The notes: generated from the sequence alone by a model not told the origin. A stretch of 64,000 nt of DNA from Burkholderiales bacterium RIFCSPHIGHO2_01_FULL_63_240 (GCA_001770725.1 MERU01000001.1:363012-427011); one strand, 5' to 3'; shown: positions 33,623-44,390, counted from the first letter of the stretch. Program-made: numbers and translations.

Positions 33623-34767
33623 TCGTGATAGTCGTAAGCCTGGAAGCCAGCCTGCTTGACCAGGTTGTCTCGCTTGGCCGAGGTGTAGTCGCTGAGCACC
33701 ATTTCCTTGACGAGCTGAGCCAGCGTGGTGGCAGGCGTCCAGCCCAGCTTCTCGCGCGCCTTGGTGGGGTCGCCCAGCAAGGTCTCGACCTCGGTCGGAC
33801 GGTAGTAGCGCGGATCAACGCGCACGACCACATCGCCCACCTTGCAGCTGGCCAGCAGCTCGCTTTCACCCTTGGCATTGGTCACCGGCTCGATGCGCTC
33901 GACGATGCCGACCTCGGCCTCGCCCTCGCCCTCGAAACGCACGAAGACGCCCAGCTCACGCGCGGCGAATTCCACGAACTGGCGCACGCTGTACTGCACA
34001 CCGGTGGCGATGACGAAGTCTTCGGCCTGCTGCTGCTGCAGCATCAGCCACTGCATTTCGACGTAGTCCCGAGCGTGGCCCCAGTCGCGCAACGCGCTCA
34101 TGTTGCCGAGGTAGAGGCAGTCCTGCAGGCCCAGCGCAATGCGGCTGATGGCGCGCGTGATCTTGCGCGTCACGAAGGTTTCACCGCGAATCGGGCTCTC
34201 GTGGTTGAAGAGGATGCCGTTGCAAGCGTACATGCCATAGGCCTCGCGGTAGTTCACCGTGATCCAGTAGGCATAGAGTTTGGCCACCGCGTAAGGGCTT
34301 CGCGGATAGAAGGGCGTGGTCTCCTTCTGCGGAATCTCCTGCACCAGGCCATAGAGCTCCGAGGTCGATGCCTGGTAAAAGCGCGTCTTCTTCTCCAGCC
34401 CCAGGATGCGGATGGCCTCCAGCAGGCGCAAAGCGCCGATGCCATCGGCATTGGCCGTGTACTCGGGCTCCTCGAAGCTCACGCCCACGTGCGACTGCGC
34501 GGCCAGGTTGTAGATCTCGTCGGGCTGCACTTTCTGGACGATGCGCACCAGAGAAGTCGAATCGGTCAGGTCACCGTAGTGCAAGATGAAGTTGCGTCCA
34601 TCGACATGCGGATCCTGGTAGAGGTGGTCGATGCGATCGGTGTTGAACAGCGAGCTGCGGCGTTTGATGCCATGCACCTCGTAGCCCTTGTTGAGCAGGA
34701 ATTCGGCGAGGTAGGCCCCGTCCTGGCCGGTGACGCCTGTGATCAGTGCGACTTTTTTATTGGTCAT
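33619..34767 (-). CDS. gmd: GDP-mannose 4,6-dehydratase
   Basis: This 382-residue SDR enzyme makes GDP-4-keto-6-deoxymannose, the precursor of GDP-L-fucose, GDP-rhamnose and others. The NADP-binding motif [12 protein letters not shown], the segment [16 protein letters not shown], and the YAVAK catalytic Tyr-Lys pair near residue 155 are all present. The length is near normal. ATG 34767 gives the standard start; a TTG at 34779 overlapping the epsI stop is the alternative. fcl (37696) completes GDP-L-fucose and partial manC at the right edge supplies GDP-mannose. Confidence 0.95.
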   Translation of the reverse strand: MTNKKVALITGVTGQDGAYLAEFLLNKGYEVHGIKRRSSLFNTDRIDHLYQDPHVDGRNFILHYGDLTDSTSLVRIVQKVQPDEIYNLAAQSHVGVSFEEPEYTANADGIGALRLLEAIRILGLEKKTRFYQASTSELYGLVQEIPQKETTPFYPRSPYAVAKLYAYWITVNYREAYGMYACNGILFNHESPIRGETFVTRKITRAISRIALGLQDCLYLGNMSALRDWGHARDYVEMQWLMLQQQQAEDFVIATGVQYSVRQFVEFAARELGVFVRFEGEGEAEVGIVERIEPVTNAKGESELLASCKVGDVVVRVDPRYYRPTEVETLLGDPTKAREKLGWTPATTLAQLVKEMVLSDYTSAKRDNLVKQAGFQAYDYHE

Positions 34768-34775
34768 GAAAGTGC

Positions 34776-35504
34776 TCAAGGTTTGCCAAACAGGCGAACG
34801 CGTTGCTCGGGTGGCAGCGCTTTTTCAAGGTCCCGAACGAAGCCCTCTTGCAGCTTGAACTGCTCGGCTTCGTTGCTTCCCAGGGAAGAAATGCGAAAGA
34901 GGAAGCCATCAACGATCATCCCCTGCAAGCCGTAACGCATCTGCTGGAGCTTGCGGCTGATGCCAGGCAGGGCTGCGGTGTCATGCAGGGTGACCCAGTA
35001 CGTGATGGGCTCGATCTGCTGGCCTCTGCGGGACATCAGTCGGATCACATCGATGTCATGGCCATTGAGCGCCAACTTCGCCTGCCCTCGCCCCTGCACC
35101 TCGAAGCCCTGCGCCGAATAGCAGAACTCAGGTCGATGGGCCGCGGTGTTCCAGGAGTTCTGGTTTTTGCCGTAGGCCAACGACAGCATCATGGCATCGC
35201 CCTTTGAGTTCACATACGTGACGTTCAGGGTGCCGGAGTACAGGGTGGAAAGCTTGGCTTCCACCGTCGGGTCGTAGATCACGGCCGGACCCGAGTGATC
35301 CACCCGCCAGTCCCCGAACTGCTCGGGCAGGAACTCTTTCATCACCACCGGCCGCAACTCGTCGGCCATGACACGGCTCGGCTTGAGCCACTCGGACACC
35401 CCGAGCCCGCCGAGCATCAATGCTGCAGCGACCAGGATGGCACCAGGAAATTTCACCCGCTTGGGCAGGTCATTCGCGACGGCCACGTGCACCTCCTTGA
35501 TCAT
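34776..35504 (-). CDS. epsI: Exosortase-associated protein EpsI (set 1)
   Basis: This 242-residue protein has one N-terminal membrane helix ([22 protein letters not shown]). Its periplasmic domain includes [27 protein letters not shown], the HRPExCYxxxG motif of EpsI. EpsI works with exosortase, either fused (XrtA) or, as here, separate (XrtB type). Its biochemical role is not settled. The start overlaps the exosortase gene end by 35 bases and its stop lies nine bases before gmd. A second EpsI is at 45441-46130. Confidence 0.9.
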   Translation of the reverse strand: MIKEVHVAVANDLPKRVKFPGAILVAAALMLGGLGVSEWLKPSRVMADELRPVVMKEFLPEQFGDWRVDHSGPAVIYDPTVEAKLSTLYSGTLNVTYVNSKGDAMMLSLAYGKNQNSWNTAAHRPEFCYSAQGFEVQGRGQAKLALNGHDIDVIRLMSRRGQQIEPITYWVTLHDTAALPGISRKLQQMRYGLQGMIVDGFLFRISSLGSNEAEQFKLQEGFVRDLEKALPPEQRVRLFGKP

Positions 35505-36381
35505 CGAAACGCACAGCCAGAAGGCGATCGAACCCGTACGTCAGGGTCAGCGCCACGACAAACAGCACCATGCCGGCAAAGGTGTGCGCAAAACCCTGCC
35601 CGGCCTCGTCACCAAGGTGATAGGTGATCAGCACAAGGATGATCACCCGCGTGACATTCGAGATGAACGAGATTGGCACGATCATGATGGCCAGGATGAT
35701 GTTTCGGGCCTTTGACTGGTAGTTCATGATGTTCATGTACAGCAGCCCCAGTGCCTCCAGGGTGAACAGCGAGTTCAGGCCAGAGCAGGCGTCGGCCACC
35801 AGCAATTGATATGGCCCGATCGTCAAGGTCACGCCATTTCGCGCGATCGGATACCCCACCCAAAACAGCACCTCAGTGGCCACAACGGACACAGCGCTCT
35901 TGAGCGGAAGCGTGATTGCCTGCACCAGGGCACCGGGCAACGGCACCATGAAAACCAGGAAGAAAAGCGGGAACCATGCCCGACGCAAGGCCCCGGTGCC
36001 GTGCAGCAGCAAGAACCCCGCCATCAGCATCGTGATCTGCGACGCAGCGGCCATCTCGATGACAGATTGGGAGCGCCCCACGACATAGGCCACGAGCGTC
36101 AACCCCAACAACGTGAACCCGGCGAACAGCGACGGCTTCGGCGGCCCCGCCAGGATCTTTTCACGCTGAGACCAAATCAGCCACGCAGCGGCGCAAATGA
36201 TCAAGGGACCATGGCCTTGCTCTTCGGTGGCCCAGGTGGTGCTGGCCAGTTCTGCGTAGGTGCCCGCGTACATCAGCAGGAATGCGGCCAGGAAAACCAG
36301 GATGCCAGGCGCGGAAACCAGGGGATTCAGGCCAAACAGCCCGACAGCGGGCGCAACTGAACTGGTGGTTGGGGTGGTCAT
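35470..36381 (-). CDS. xrtB: Exosortase B (set 1)
   Basis: This 303-residue membrane transpeptidase has about eight helices. The exosortase catalytic residues are visible: Cys199 in LLVADACSGLNSLFTLEALG, Arg245 in SNVTRVIILVL and His266 in GFAHTFAG. Exosortases cleave PEP-CTERM tails and pass proteins on to the cell surface or to glycosylation. The separate EpsI and the EpsF/EpsG neighbours mark the XrtB type. ATG 36381 gives the family length; an upstream ATG at 36474 would add 31 residues lacking similarity. It leads the eight-gene minus-strand operon ending at the Wzz-like gene. Confidence 0.92.
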   Translation of the reverse strand: MTTPTTSSVAPAVGLFGLNPLVSAPGILVFLAAFLLMYAGTYAELASTTWATEEQGHGPLIICAAAWLIWSQREKILAGPPKPSLFAGFTLLGLTLVAYVVGRSQSVIEMAAASQITMLMAGFLLLHGTGALRRAWFPLFFLVFMVPLPGALVQAITLPLKSAVSVVATEVLFWVGYPIARNGVTLTIGPYQLLVADACSGLNSLFTLEALGLLYMNIMNYQSKARNIILAIMIVPISFISNVTRVIILVLITYHLGDEAGQGFAHTFAGMVLFVVALTLTYGFDRLLAVRFDDQGGARGRRE

Positions 36382-36732
36382 GGATTTGGAGGGGAACAAC
36401 TGGATGCCCGGCGACCCCTGCGGGGCTGTGATCAATGGCTGGCGGGCCCCGTCGGAACGCAACACGCCTGTCATTCATTGTTACCGATTCACCTCGAAAG
36501 TTCCGACAGAGGATCCCCTGAAAAGCGGGTGAACGCCGCCACCCCGGGCAAACCTGTAAGCGATTGTCTTCACATCCACGCGCATTCCATCACGCTCACG
36601 GGAAAGCCCGGCCCCGCATTCAGTGGGTTTCCCTAGACGTCCGCAATCCCCCCCCACCTAAAATTTGTCTCAAGGTTGACGCAAAGGCCGTCGAATCACA
36701 AACAGCCTGACGTCGCCCCAGAAGGAAATAAA
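36382..36732. promoter_or_regulatory. Divergent promoter region between xrtB and wecG/tagA
   Basis: About 350 bases contain no supported gene unless xrtB starts at 36474. A possible wecG promoter is TAGACG (36634-36639), 19 bases, TAAAAT (36659-36664), whose -10 matches five of six consensus bases; the spacer is long. An AAGGA ribosome site precedes wecG. A poly-C run lies at 36648-36655. No sigma-54 motif was seen here. Confidence 0.35.
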
Positions 36733-37605
36733 ATGAGACACCCAGACCCGAACTTCGGCTATCCCTCGATGTCCCTCCTTGAACGTGAGCGACTGGTCTC
36801 CCGTCTGGACATCCCTGTGGGTCAAAGTTTCATGCGTCAAGGTGCCCAGGTTCTGGACTCCCACATCGATGCCCTCTCCTGGGGCGAAGCCATCGGCAGA
36901 ATTTCGGGTTGGGCCACCAGCCGTCAGTCGCGATTTGTCACGCTTTGCAACGTGCACTCCGTGGTAACCGCCAGCCAGGATGACGCCTTCCAGCACGTCA
37001 TTGCCCAAGCCGACCTGGCCCTGCCAGATGGCGCGCCGGTGGCCTGGGCGCTGCGTCGCGAGGGCTTTGCCAGCCAGCAGCGCCTGAGTGGCCCGGACCT
37101 GATGTGGCGCTACCTCGCGCACGCCGAACACACCGGCCAGTCCATCTTCTTCTACGGCAGCACCCAGGACACCCTGGACAAGCTGAAGGCCCGCATCCAG
37201 GCACAGTTCCCGCGCCTGAAGCTGGTCGGCATGGAGTCGCCCCCCTACCGCGAGTTGAGCCCTGAAGAAGATCAGGCCTACGTCGACCAGATCAACCAGT
37301 CCGGCGCCAACGTGGTGTTCGTGGGCCTGGGCTGCCCGAAGCAGGAGGCCTGGATGGCTTCTCACCGCGGCCGCATCCGTGCCGTGATGCTGGGCGTGGG
37401 CGCTGCTTTCGACTACCACGCAGGCACCATCCAGCGTGCGCCCCTGTGGATGCAGAAGTCGGGGCTTGAGTGGCTCCATCGCCTGTGCAGCGAGCCGCGC
37501 CGCCTGTTCAAGCGCTACCTGCACACCAATTCGGTGTTCGTCTACCGCACCCTGAAAGCCATGCTGGTGGGGCAAACCGGTCAGGTTCGCGACGAACGTC
37601 GCTGA
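36733..37605 (+). CDS. WecG/TagA/CpsF family glycosyltransferase (GT26)
   Basis: This 290-residue enzyme of the WecG/TagA family transfers a sugar such as N-acetylmannosaminuronate or N-acetylmannosamine to a lipid-linked acceptor early in chain assembly. Motifs are CNVHSVVTAS near residue 75, ADLALPDGAPVAWALR near 95 and NVVFVGLGCPKQEAW near 192. ATG 36733 has an AAGGA site at correct spacing. A clear terminator follows, so it is a single-gene unit divergent from the exosortase operon. Its acceptor would require an initiating phosphoglycosyltransferase, which is not in the window. Confidence 0.9.
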   Translation: MRHPDPNFGYPSMSLLERERLVSRLDIPVGQSFMRQGAQVLDSHIDALSWGEAIGRISGWATSRQSRFVTLCNVHSVVTASQDDAFQHVIAQADLALPDGAPVAWALRREGFASQQRLSGPDLMWRYLAHAEHTGQSIFFYGSTQDTLDKLKARIQAQFPRLKLVGMESPPYRELSPEEDQAYVDQINQSGANVVFVGLGCPKQEAWMASHRGRIRAVMLGVGAAFDYHAGTIQRAPLWMQKSGLEWLHRLCSEPRRLFKRYLHTNSVFVYRTLKAMLVGQTGQVRDERR

Positions 37606-37624
37606 CCCCCCATCCCTCCGCACC

Positions 37625-37653
37625 GGCCGCTCCCAGAGCGGCCTTTTCTTTTT
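37625..37653 (+). terminator. Intrinsic terminator after wecG/tagA gene
   Basis: A GGCCGCT/AGCGGCC stem of seven bases (37625-37631 and 37637-37643) with a 5-base loop is followed directly by TTTTCTTTTT. This is a strong rho-independent terminator and separates wecG from fcl. Confidence 0.9.
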
Positions 37654-37695
37654 AGACACGCGCTCGCCCCTCGGCAGCCGATAGACTCTCGCACC

Positions 37696-38625
37696 ATGGA
37701 CCTCAACGCCAAGATCTTCGTCGCCGGCCACCGCGGCATGGTGGGCTCAGCCATCGTCCGCCGACTGCAACAAGCCGGTCACACCCGCATCCTCACGCGC
37801 ACGCGCCAGGAGCTCGACCTGACCAGCCAGCAGGCCGTGCGCGACTTCATGGCCGAGGAAAAGCCCGACTACGTTTTCATCGCAGCGGCCAAGGTGGGTG
37901 GCATCCAAGCCAACAACACCTATCGCGCCGACTTCATCTACGAAAACCTCATCATCGAGTGCAACCTCATCCAGGCCAGCCACCAGGCCGGTGTCCAGCG
38001 CCTGATGTTCCTGGGCTCATCCTGCATCTACCCGAAGCTCGCAGCCCAGCCCCTGCGTGAAGACTGCCTGCTCACGGGCCCGCTGGAGCCCACCAACGAG
38101 CCCTATGCCATCGCCAAGATCGCCGGCATCAAGCTGTGCGAGGCCTACAACGCACAGCACGGTCGCCAATACATCAGCGTGATGCCCACCAACCTGTACG
38201 GCATCAACGACAACTACGACCTCAACAACAGCCATGTGCTGCCCGCCCTCATCCGCAAGGCACACGAAGCCAAGCAACGCGGCGACACGCACCTGGTGGT
38301 CTGGGGCACTGGCACGCCGATGCGCGAGTTCCTGTACGCCGACGACCTCGCCGACGCATGTGTGCACCTCATGAACACGGGCTACGACGGCGCGCTGGTC
38401 AACATCGGCACAGGCACCGACGTGACCATTCGCGAGCTGGCTGAAACCGTGGTCCGGGTGGTCGGCTTCCAGGGGGACCTGCAATTCGACACCAGCAAGC
38501 CCGACGGAACGCCCCGCAAGCTGATGGACGTCAGCCGCTTGCGAGGCCTGGGCTGGCAAGCACGCACCGCGCTCGAAGACGGCATCCGGCTGGCTTACCA
38601 GGACTTCCTGCAGCGACATGCCTGA
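37696..38625 (+). CDS. fcl: GDP-L-fucose synthase
   Basis: This 309-residue SDR epimerase-reductase converts GDP-4-keto-6-deoxymannose to GDP-L-fucose with NADPH. The N-terminal [12 protein letters not shown] motif, GSSCIYPK with the catalytic Ser-Cys, and YAIAKIAG with Tyr-Lys near residue 137 are all present. Length is normal. It lies in front of the AGE-family gene, whose ATG is inside the fcl end (8-base overlap). gmd, which makes its substrate, is on the opposite strand at 33619-34767. Confidence 0.96.
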   Translation: MDLNAKIFVAGHRGMVGSAIVRRLQQAGHTRILTRTRQELDLTSQQAVRDFMAEEKPDYVFIAAAKVGGIQANNTYRADFIYENLIIECNLIQASHQAGVQRLMFLGSSCIYPKLAAQPLREDCLLTGPLEPTNEPYAIAKIAGIKLCEAYNAQHGRQYISVMPTNLYGINDNYDLNNSHVLPALIRKAHEAKQRGDTHLVVWGTGTPMREFLYADDLADACVHLMNTGYDGALVNIGTGTDVTIRELAETVVRVVGFQGDLQFDTSKPDGTPRKLMDVSRLRGLGWQARTALEDGIRLAYQDFLQRHA

Positions 38626-39874
38626 CAACGCCCTCGCTCAGGCCTGGTCCGGCTGGGCCGATGCCAGGCAGGCCTGGCAGACCTGGTTCCTGAGGCAAGC
38701 CCTGCCCCTGTGGCGAGCCCATGGCGTTGATCTACAGCAAGGCGGCTTCCACGAAAAGCTCGATGCGCAGGGCAAGCCTGTTGACGAACCCCGCCGCACC
38801 CGCGTGGTGGCTCGCCAGCTCTATGTTTTCGCCACCGCGCCGCTGCTGGGAGACGCCCACGATGCGCACGTCCTGGTCGACCACGGGCTGCGCTTCCTGC
38901 GCGAACGACTGCTCGCCGAAGACGGTACTTTTCACGCCGCCTACTCGCTGCAAGGTGCCCGAGCGAACCCGCGATTCGACCTGTACGAGCAGGCGTTCGG
39001 CCTGTTCGCGCTCGGCTCGGTCTACCAGTTCGACCGTTCACGCCACGCTGATCTGCCGGCGCTGGCGCAACGCCTGCTCGAGCGGCTCCAGACCGGCTGG
39101 GGCCACCCCACCATCGGCTTTCAGGAAAGCCAGCCGCCAACCGCGCCCCTGCGCTCGAACCCGCACATGCACCTGCTGGAGGCCGCCCTGTGCTGGCAAC
39201 GCGCCAGCGGTGGCCACGACAACAGCTGGAACGCCCTGGTGCACCAGCTCGTCACCCTGTGCCTGACGCGCCTCGTTCAGCCCGACAGCGGCCTCGTGAC
39301 AGAGCTGTTCGACCTGGATTGGCGCCCCCTGCCCGGGCCCGACGCCGGCCTGGCGGAGCCCGGCCATCAGTTCGAATGGGGCTGGCTGCTGCTGAACTGG
39401 GCCCGCCAGGAGCCCGGCCACCCGCTGGCCGCACAGGCCAGGCAGGCGGCCGTGCGCATGATCGAGATGGGGGAAGCCCACGGCATCGATGCCTCGCGCG
39501 GCGTGGCCATCAATGCCATCGACACTTCGGGCCATGTGCGCGACGCCAACGCCAAACTGTGGCCACAAACCGAGCGCATCAAAGCCTGGGTGGCCATGGC
39601 TCAAGCGGGCGCATCCGAGGCCAGTCAGGCCCACGCGCTGCAGCAGGCCACCGCCGCCATCCAAGGGCTGATGCCCTACCTGCGACACCCCGTTGCGGGC
39701 GCCTGGCATGAATCACTCGGTGCCGACGGCAACTGGCAGGTGCAGGACACCCGCGCCAGCAGCCTGTACCACATCGTCTGCGCGCTCGAAGTGGCCTGTG
39801 GGCTTCAGCCCCCGAACACCTCGGCGTCCTTGAGCAATGGCGCAGCGGCATCCTTGGGTGCCAGCAGCGACTGA
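38618..39874 (+). CDS. AGE-family sugar epimerase/isomerase
   Basis: This 418-residue (alpha/alpha)6-barrel protein of the N-acylglucosamine 2-epimerase family includes manno-isomerases, mannose-6-phosphate isomerase-like enzymes and GlcNAc 2-epimerase. Visible are [14 protein letters not shown] near residue 65, [13 protein letters not shown] near 180, [10 protein letters not shown] near 247 and a conserved His region near 255. Coupled translation with fcl suggests that it feeds the GDP-mannose to GDP-fucose route as a type of mannose-phosphate isomerase; that is inference. Its last 70 bases overlap the convergent rfbC gene. Confidence 0.82.
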   Translation: MPDNALAQAWSGWADARQAWQTWFLRQALPLWRAHGVDLQQGGFHEKLDAQGKPVDEPRRTRVVARQLYVFATAPLLGDAHDAHVLVDHGLRFLRERLLAEDGTFHAAYSLQGARANPRFDLYEQAFGLFALGSVYQFDRSRHADLPALAQRLLERLQTGWGHPTIGFQESQPPTAPLRSNPHMHLLEAALCWQRASGGHDNSWNALVHQLVTLCLTRLVQPDSGLVTELFDLDWRPLPGPDAGLAEPGHQFEWGWLLLNWARQEPGHPLAAQARQAAVRMIEMGEAHGIDASRGVAINAIDTSGHVRDANAKLWPQTERIKAWVAMAQAGASEASQAHALQQATAAIQGLMPYLRHPVAGAWHESLGADGNWQVQDTRASSLYHIVCALEVACGLQPPNTSASLSNGAAASLGASSD

Positions 39875-40374
39875 GCCACCGCACCCGGCCACACGATGCC
39901 GATGCCGGCATCGTCCCAACGGATGCTGCGCTCGCAATCCTTGGCGTAGACATCGGTGGTCTTGTAGAGGAAGTGGGTGTCGTCTTCCAGCGCCACGAAG
40001 CCGTGGGCAAAGCCCTCCGGGATCCACAGCTGGCGGTTGTTGGCAGCACTCAGCTCCACCCCCACCCACTTGCCAAACGTCGGCGAGCCACGGCGGATGT
40101 CCACCGCCACATCGAACGCGGCGCCCTTGACCACGCGCACCAGCTTGCCCTGCGGGTGCGGCGGCAACTGGTAATGCAGGCCGCGCAGCACGCCGGCCTT
40201 GCTGCAGGAATGGTTGTCCTGAACAAAAGCCCGAGGCGTGGGCAAGCCCAGGTCGCTCAGGCCCTTGTGAAACTTGGCTTCGTTGAAGCTTTCCATGAAC
40301 CAGCCGCGGTCGTCACCGAAAACAGCAGGCTCGATGACGACGACATCGCGGATGGTGGTGGGCGTGAATTTCAT
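39805..40374 (-). CDS. rfbC: dTDP-4-dehydrorhamnose 3,5-epimerase
   Basis: This 189-residue cupin enzyme carries out the third step of dTDP-L-rhamnose synthesis. It has FVQDNHSCSKAGVLRGLHYQ with the catalytic His, GKLVRVVKGAAFDVAVDIRRGS, and a C-terminal FLYKTTDVYAKDCERSIRWDD with the catalytic-type Tyr. ATG 40374 is four bases after the rfbA stop. It is the last gene of the rfb operon. Its 3' end overlaps the convergent AGE-family gene by 70 bases. Confidence 0.96.
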   Translation of the reverse strand: MKFTPTTIRDVVVIEPAVFGDDRGWFMESFNEAKFHKGLSDLGLPTPRAFVQDNHSCSKAGVLRGLHYQLPPHPQGKLVRVVKGAAFDVAVDIRRGSPTFGKWVGVELSAANNRQLWIPEGFAHGFVALEDDTHFLYKTTDVYAKDCERSIRWDDAGIGIVWPGAVAQSLLAPKDAAAPLLKDAEVFGG

Positions 40375-40378
40375 GGGG

Positions 40379-41260
40379 TCACCAGACCTGGTCTTGCAGC
40401 ACCTTGCGCAGGTACTGGCCATAACCGTTCTTGAGCATGGGTTGTGCGAGCTTTTCAACCTGCTCGGCGCCAATCCAGCCCGAGCGGTAGGCGATCTCTT
40501 CGATGCAGGCCACCTTCAGGCCCTGGCGCTTCTCGAGCGTGGCAATGAACTGGCTGGCTTCGAGCAGGCTGTCGTGCGTGCCGGTGTCGAGCCAGGCATA
40601 ACCACGGCCCATGATCTCGACGCTGAGTTGCCCCTGCTGCAGGTAGATCGCGTTCACGTCGGTGATCTCGAGTTCACCCCGAGCGCTCGGCTTGATCGAC
40701 GCCGCGATGTCGCAGACCTGGTTGTCGTAGAAGTACAGACCCGTGACCGCATAGTTGCTCTTGGGCTTGAGCGGCTTTTCCTCGATCGACAAGGCGCGCT
40801 TGTCGGCATCGAAATCGACCACGCCATAACGCTCGGGATCGTGCACGTGGTAAGCGAACACGCTCGCCCCGGCATCCCGGTGGGCCGCGTTGTGCAACAG
40901 CCCCTGGAAGTTGTGCCCGTAGAAGATGTTGTCGCCCAGGACCAGCGCGCTGGGGTCGTTGCCCACGAAGTCACGCCCCAGGATGAATGCCTGAGCCAAC
41001 CCGTCCGGGCTGGGTTGCACGCAGTAAGCGATGTTCACGCCCCACTGACTGCCGTCGCCCAGCAGCGCCTGGAAGCGCGGCGTGTCCTGAGGGGTGCTGA
41101 TCAGCAGGATGTCGCGGATGCCCGCCAACATCAGCGTGCTCAGCGGGTAGTACACCATGGGCTTGTCGTACACCGGCAGCAACTGCTTGCTGATGGCCAG
41201 CGTGGCAGGATGCAGCCGGGTGCCGGAGCCCCCGGCGAGGATGATGCCTTTGCGGTTCAT
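40379..41260 (-). CDS. rfbA: Glucose-1-phosphate thymidylyltransferase
   Basis: This 293-residue nucleotidyltransferase makes dTDP-glucose. It has [19 protein letters not shown] at the N-terminus, [11 protein letters not shown] near residue 83 and [13 protein letters not shown] near 107. The allosteric and sugar-binding residues are in normal places. ATG 41260 is used. It is the third gene of rfbB-rfbD-rfbA-rfbC on the minus strand. No allele-specific oddity was seen. Confidence 0.97.
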   Translation of the reverse strand: MNRKGIILAGGSGTRLHPATLAISKQLLPVYDKPMVYYPLSTLMLAGIRDILLISTPQDTPRFQALLGDGSQWGVNIAYCVQPSPDGLAQAFILGRDFVGNDPSALVLGDNIFYGHNFQGLLHNAAHRDAGASVFAYHVHDPERYGVVDFDADKRALSIEEKPLKPKSNYAVTGLYFYDNQVCDIAASIKPSARGELEITDVNAIYLQQGQLSVEIMGRGYAWLDTGTHDSLLEASQFIATLEKRQGLKVACIEEIAYRSGWIGAEQVEKLAQPMLKNGYGQYLRKVLQDQVW

Positions 41261-41267
41261 GTTGATT

Positions 41268-42188
41268 TCACTTCCCTGAGATTTCTGTGAGCATGCGATC
41301 GACCCCATGCTGCCAGTGCGGCAGGCTCAGGCCAAAGACCGCCTGCAGCCGCTGCGTGTCAAGCCGCGAGTTGTGGGGGCGTTTCGCAGGTGTGGGGTAG
41401 GCCGTGGTGGGCACCGCTTCGATGGCCTCGGCGGCCACCCTCACCGGCAGCCCCTGGGCACGCGCCCATCCGATGACATGGCTGGCATAAGCGTGCCAGG
41501 TGGTCTCGCCCGAGGCCACCAGGTGGTACAGGCCCAGGCGCGCATCGCCACCGGGCTGGCACACGCTGCGGATGGCGTGCGCCGTGACATCGGCCAGCAG
41601 GTCGGCGCCTGTGGGCGCGCCATGCTGGTCGGAGATCACCTTCAGCGCGTCGCGCTCGGCAGCCAGCTTGAGCATCGTCTTGGCGAAGTTGCCGCCGCGC
41701 GCCGCGTACACCCAGCTGGTTCGAAAGATGAGGTGGCGGCATCCGCTGGCCTGGATGGCCTGCTCGCCCTCCAGCTTGGTTTGACCGTACACGTTCAACG
41801 GCGCGGTAGGCGCTGCCTCATCGCGGGGCTGGCTGCCCAAGCCATCGAAGACGTAGTCGGTGCTGTAGTGAACCAGCAGGGCCCCGATTTCGGCGGCCGC
41901 CTTGGCCACCAGGCCCGGCGTCGTCGCGTTGATCAGGCGCGCCACCTCGGGCTCGCTCTCGGCCTTGTCGACCGCCGTGTGTGCCGCTGAATTGACGATC
42001 ACATCGGGGCGCACGCGGCGCACGATCTCGGCCACTTGCGCCGGGTCGGTGAAATCGGCCTTCAGCTCAGGCGCCTGTGTCGGGCCCGGCGAGTTGAAAT
42101 CCAGCGCCACCACCTGGCCCAGCGGCAACAGCGAGCGCTGCAACTCCCAGCCCACCTGTCCACCGCAGCCCAGCAGCAGGATCTTCAT
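41268..42188 (-). CDS. rfbD: dTDP-4-dehydrorhamnose reductase
   Basis: This 306-residue SDR enzyme performs the last step to dTDP-L-rhamnose. It has [14 protein letters not shown] at the N-terminus, [11 protein letters not shown] near residue 106 and [10 protein letters not shown] with Tyr-Lys near 133. ATG 42188 overlaps the rfbB stop as ATGA, indicating translational coupling. Length is typical. No frame problem. Confidence 0.96.
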   Translation of the reverse strand: MKILLLGCGGQVGWELQRSLLPLGQVVALDFNSPGPTQAPELKADFTDPAQVAEIVRRVRPDVIVNSAAHTAVDKAESEPEVARLINATTPGLVAKAAAEIGALLVHYSTDYVFDGLGSQPRDEAAPTAPLNVYGQTKLEGEQAIQASGCRHLIFRTSWVYAARGGNFAKTMLKLAAERDALKVISDQHGAPTGADLLADVTAHAIRSVCQPGGDARLGLYHLVASGETTWHAYASHVIGWARAQGLPVRVAAEAIEAVPTTAYPTPAKRPHNSRLDTQRLQAVFGLSLPHWQHGVDRMLTEISGK

Positions 42189-43258
42189 GCGCGCTCCGCG
42201 TAGTTCTGCGCGATCCAGTCGCGGTAGGCGCCCGAGCGCACGGTGCCGATCCATTCGCCGTTGTCCAGGAACCACTGCACCGTCTTGCGGATGCCCGAAG
42301 CGAAGGTCTCGGCGGGCTGCCAGCCGATGTCGCGCTGGATCTTGGTCGGGTCGATCGCGTAGCGGCGGTCGTGGCCGGGGCGGTCCTTGACGTAGGTGAT
42401 CAAGCTCTCGTATGGGGAGCCATCGGTGCGCGGGCGCAGCTCATCGAGGATGCGGCACACCGTGTTCACCACATCGATGTTGCGGATCTCGTTGATGCCG
42501 CCGACGTTGTAGGTCTCGCCCAGCGTGCCCTTTTCCAGCACCTGGCAGATGGCCTCGCAATGGTCGCGCACATAAAGCCAGTCGCGGATGTTCAGTCCGT
42601 CGCCGTACACCGGCAGGGGCTTGCCCTCCAGCGCGTTCAAGATCATCAAAGGGATGAGCTTTTCCGGGAAGTGATAAGGCCCGTAGTTGTTGCTGCAGTT
42701 GGTGGTCAGCGTGGGCAGGCCGTAGGTGTGGTGGTAGGCCCGCACCAGGTGGTCGCTGCCGGCCTTGCTGGCCGAATACGGGCTGTTGGGCGCGTAGGGC
42801 GTGGTCTCGGAAAACGCCGGGTCGCTGTCACCCAGCGAGCCGTACACCTCGTCGGTGCTGACGTGCAGGAAGCGGAAGGCAGCCTTGTCGGCCTCGTTCA
42901 TGGCACCCCAGTGAGCACGCACCTCTTCGAGCAGGCAGAAGGTGCCCACCATGTTGGTGTGGATGAACTCGCCCGGGCCGTGGATGGAGCGGTCAACGTG
43001 GCTCTCGGCCGCGAAGTGCAGGATGGCGCGTGGCTTGTGCTGCGCCAGGGCTGCCCGCACGGCATCGCGGTCGGCGATGTCGGCCTGGATCAAGGTGGCC
43101 TGACCCGACTTCAGGGGCCCGGCGATGGTGTGGGGGTTGCCAGCGTAGGTCAGCTTGTCAAAAACGACCACGGGCTCGGCCTGGGCGCCGTGGCGTTCAA
43201 GCCAGTGGTGAACGAAATTTCCGCCGATGAAGCCGGCGCCGCCTGTGATGAGGATCAT
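42185..43258 (-). CDS. rfbB: dTDP-glucose 4,6-dehydratase
   Basis: This 357-residue SDR dehydratase makes dTDP-4-keto-6-deoxyglucose. It has [13 protein letters not shown] at the start, [13 protein letters not shown] near residue 131 and [11 protein letters not shown] with Tyr-Lys near 163. ATG 43258 gives the correct start; the longer frame adds only unconserved residues. It is preceded by the two GT2 genes in the same operon. The 39-base gap upstream may hold a secondary promoter, though none is clear. Confidence 0.97.
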   Translation of the reverse strand: MILITGGAGFIGGNFVHHWLERHGAQAEPVVVFDKLTYAGNPHTIAGPLKSGQATLIQADIADRDAVRAALAQHKPRAILHFAAESHVDRSIHGPGEFIHTNMVGTFCLLEEVRAHWGAMNEADKAAFRFLHVSTDEVYGSLGDSDPAFSETTPYAPNSPYSASKAGSDHLVRAYHHTYGLPTLTTNCSNNYGPYHFPEKLIPLMILNALEGKPLPVYGDGLNIRDWLYVRDHCEAICQVLEKGTLGETYNVGGINEIRNIDVVNTVCRILDELRPRTDGSPYESLITYVKDRPGHDRRYAIDPTKIQRDIGWQPAETFASGIRKTVQWFLDNGEWIGTVRSGAYRDWIAQNYAERA

Positions 43259-43297
43259 GGCGCGAAAGTATGCCACCCGCACAGGGGTGTTCGGACA

Positions 43298-44323
43298 TCA
43301 CACAGGCGATGAAACACGACGACTCGACGGATTGCAGACGTAACGCGCCACGGGTCGCCCCACGCCCCGAGGCGCCAGCCACACGAACACCGCCCAGGCC
43401 ATCAGGCCCAGCTTGAAGGGCAGCGGGCTGTTGCGCACCCGGATCGACTTGGCCAAGGCTGGCAACTGTCGCGCGCCTGCCAGCAGCCCCTGGGGGTAGC
43501 TGCCTGGCGAGAAAACCGCCATGGCGAAATCTTGCTTCTGCAGGGAAAAGTCGGCCACCGCGGCATCGGCCAGGCGCTCGCCTGGCAGCAAAGGCGCCAG
43601 CCAGGCCTTCAGACGCCGGTAGCGGGACTGCAGCATCTGTGTCTCGGTCATGCCCAGCCGGGCGTTGCCAAAACTCAGGCTCTCGGCGTCATTTGCCTTA
43701 TGCACCCGGTACTGCGCCAGCACCTCCGGCAATGCCTTGACCCGCCCCAGCAGGGCGCAGCCGAAGCCCGCGAAGAAGTCGGCGCCATGGCGTTCTTCGG
43801 CGGTCACGGGCAAGGGCATCAGGCGCTCCAGGACCCCTGCGCGGTAAGCGTTTCCACTGCCCGGCGAAGCCAGGAACAGCACGCCTGAACGCACGCAGTC
43901 AGCGAGGTTGCCCTCGCTGAGCATGGTCGGCACCACAGCCTCCTGCAAGCGGCCAGACGCATCGATGAGTTCGAGCTTGTACTGCACCCGCACCACGGCG
44001 GGATCCAGAAACGCGCGAGACACCGCCTCGGAAGCACCCGGCAAAAGCCGATCATCCGAATCCAGGAATATCACCACATCACCCGAAGTCTGCGCAAAGC
44101 CCGTGTTGTAGGCCGCCAGTTGCCCCCCGTTGGGCTGGGTGATCAGTCGAATGCGTGAGCCAAAGCGCCGCGCCACCTCAACCGAGGCATCGGTGGAGCC
44201 ATCGTCCACCACGATGACCTCGAGCACCGGCATGCGCTGGGCCAACGCCGACTCGATCGCGTCAGCGAGGAAATGAGCGTAATTGAAATTGCAGATGACG
44301 ACAGAGACACTTGGGGGCAGCAC
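43298..44323 (-). CDS. Glycosyltransferase family 2, paralogue A
   Basis: This 341-residue GT-A transferase has VVICNFNYAHFL, EVIVVDDGSTDAS and VVIFLDSDDRLLPG (DxD-type motif near residue 88). A hydrophobic segment near the C-terminus (LGLMAWAVFVWLAPRG) may attach it to the membrane. Start is GTG 44323. The protein is close to paralogue B along its whole length and shares the C-terminal RYVCNPSSRR. Each may add one sugar, for example rhamnose, to a repeat unit. It lies in the xrtB2 operon just before rfbB. Confidence 0.88.
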   Translation of the reverse strand: MLPPSVSVVICNFNYAHFLADAIESALAQRMPVLEVIVVDDGSTDASVEVARRFGSRIRLITQPNGGQLAAYNTGFAQTSGDVVIFLDSDDRLLPGASEAVSRAFLDPAVVRVQYKLELIDASGRLQEAVVPTMLSEGNLADCVRSGVLFLASPGSGNAYRAGVLERLMPLPVTAEERHGADFFAGFGCALLGRVKALPEVLAQYRVHKANDAESLSFGNARLGMTETQMLQSRYRRLKAWLAPLLPGERLADAAVADFSLQKQDFAMAVFSPGSYPQGLLAGARQLPALAKSIRVRNSPLPFKLGLMAWAVFVWLAPRGVGRPVARYVCNPSSRRVSSPV

Positions 44324-44390
44324 AGGAAATGCTCTCAGAAACAGAGGCCTGATCAGAAATGAGGATGGTGCCCAACAAATGTGTCATTTG

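Noticed and set aside
36475..36732. Sigma-54 promoter before wecG or xrtB
   Set aside because: No TGGCAC-N5-TTGC pattern was found on either strand in this region.
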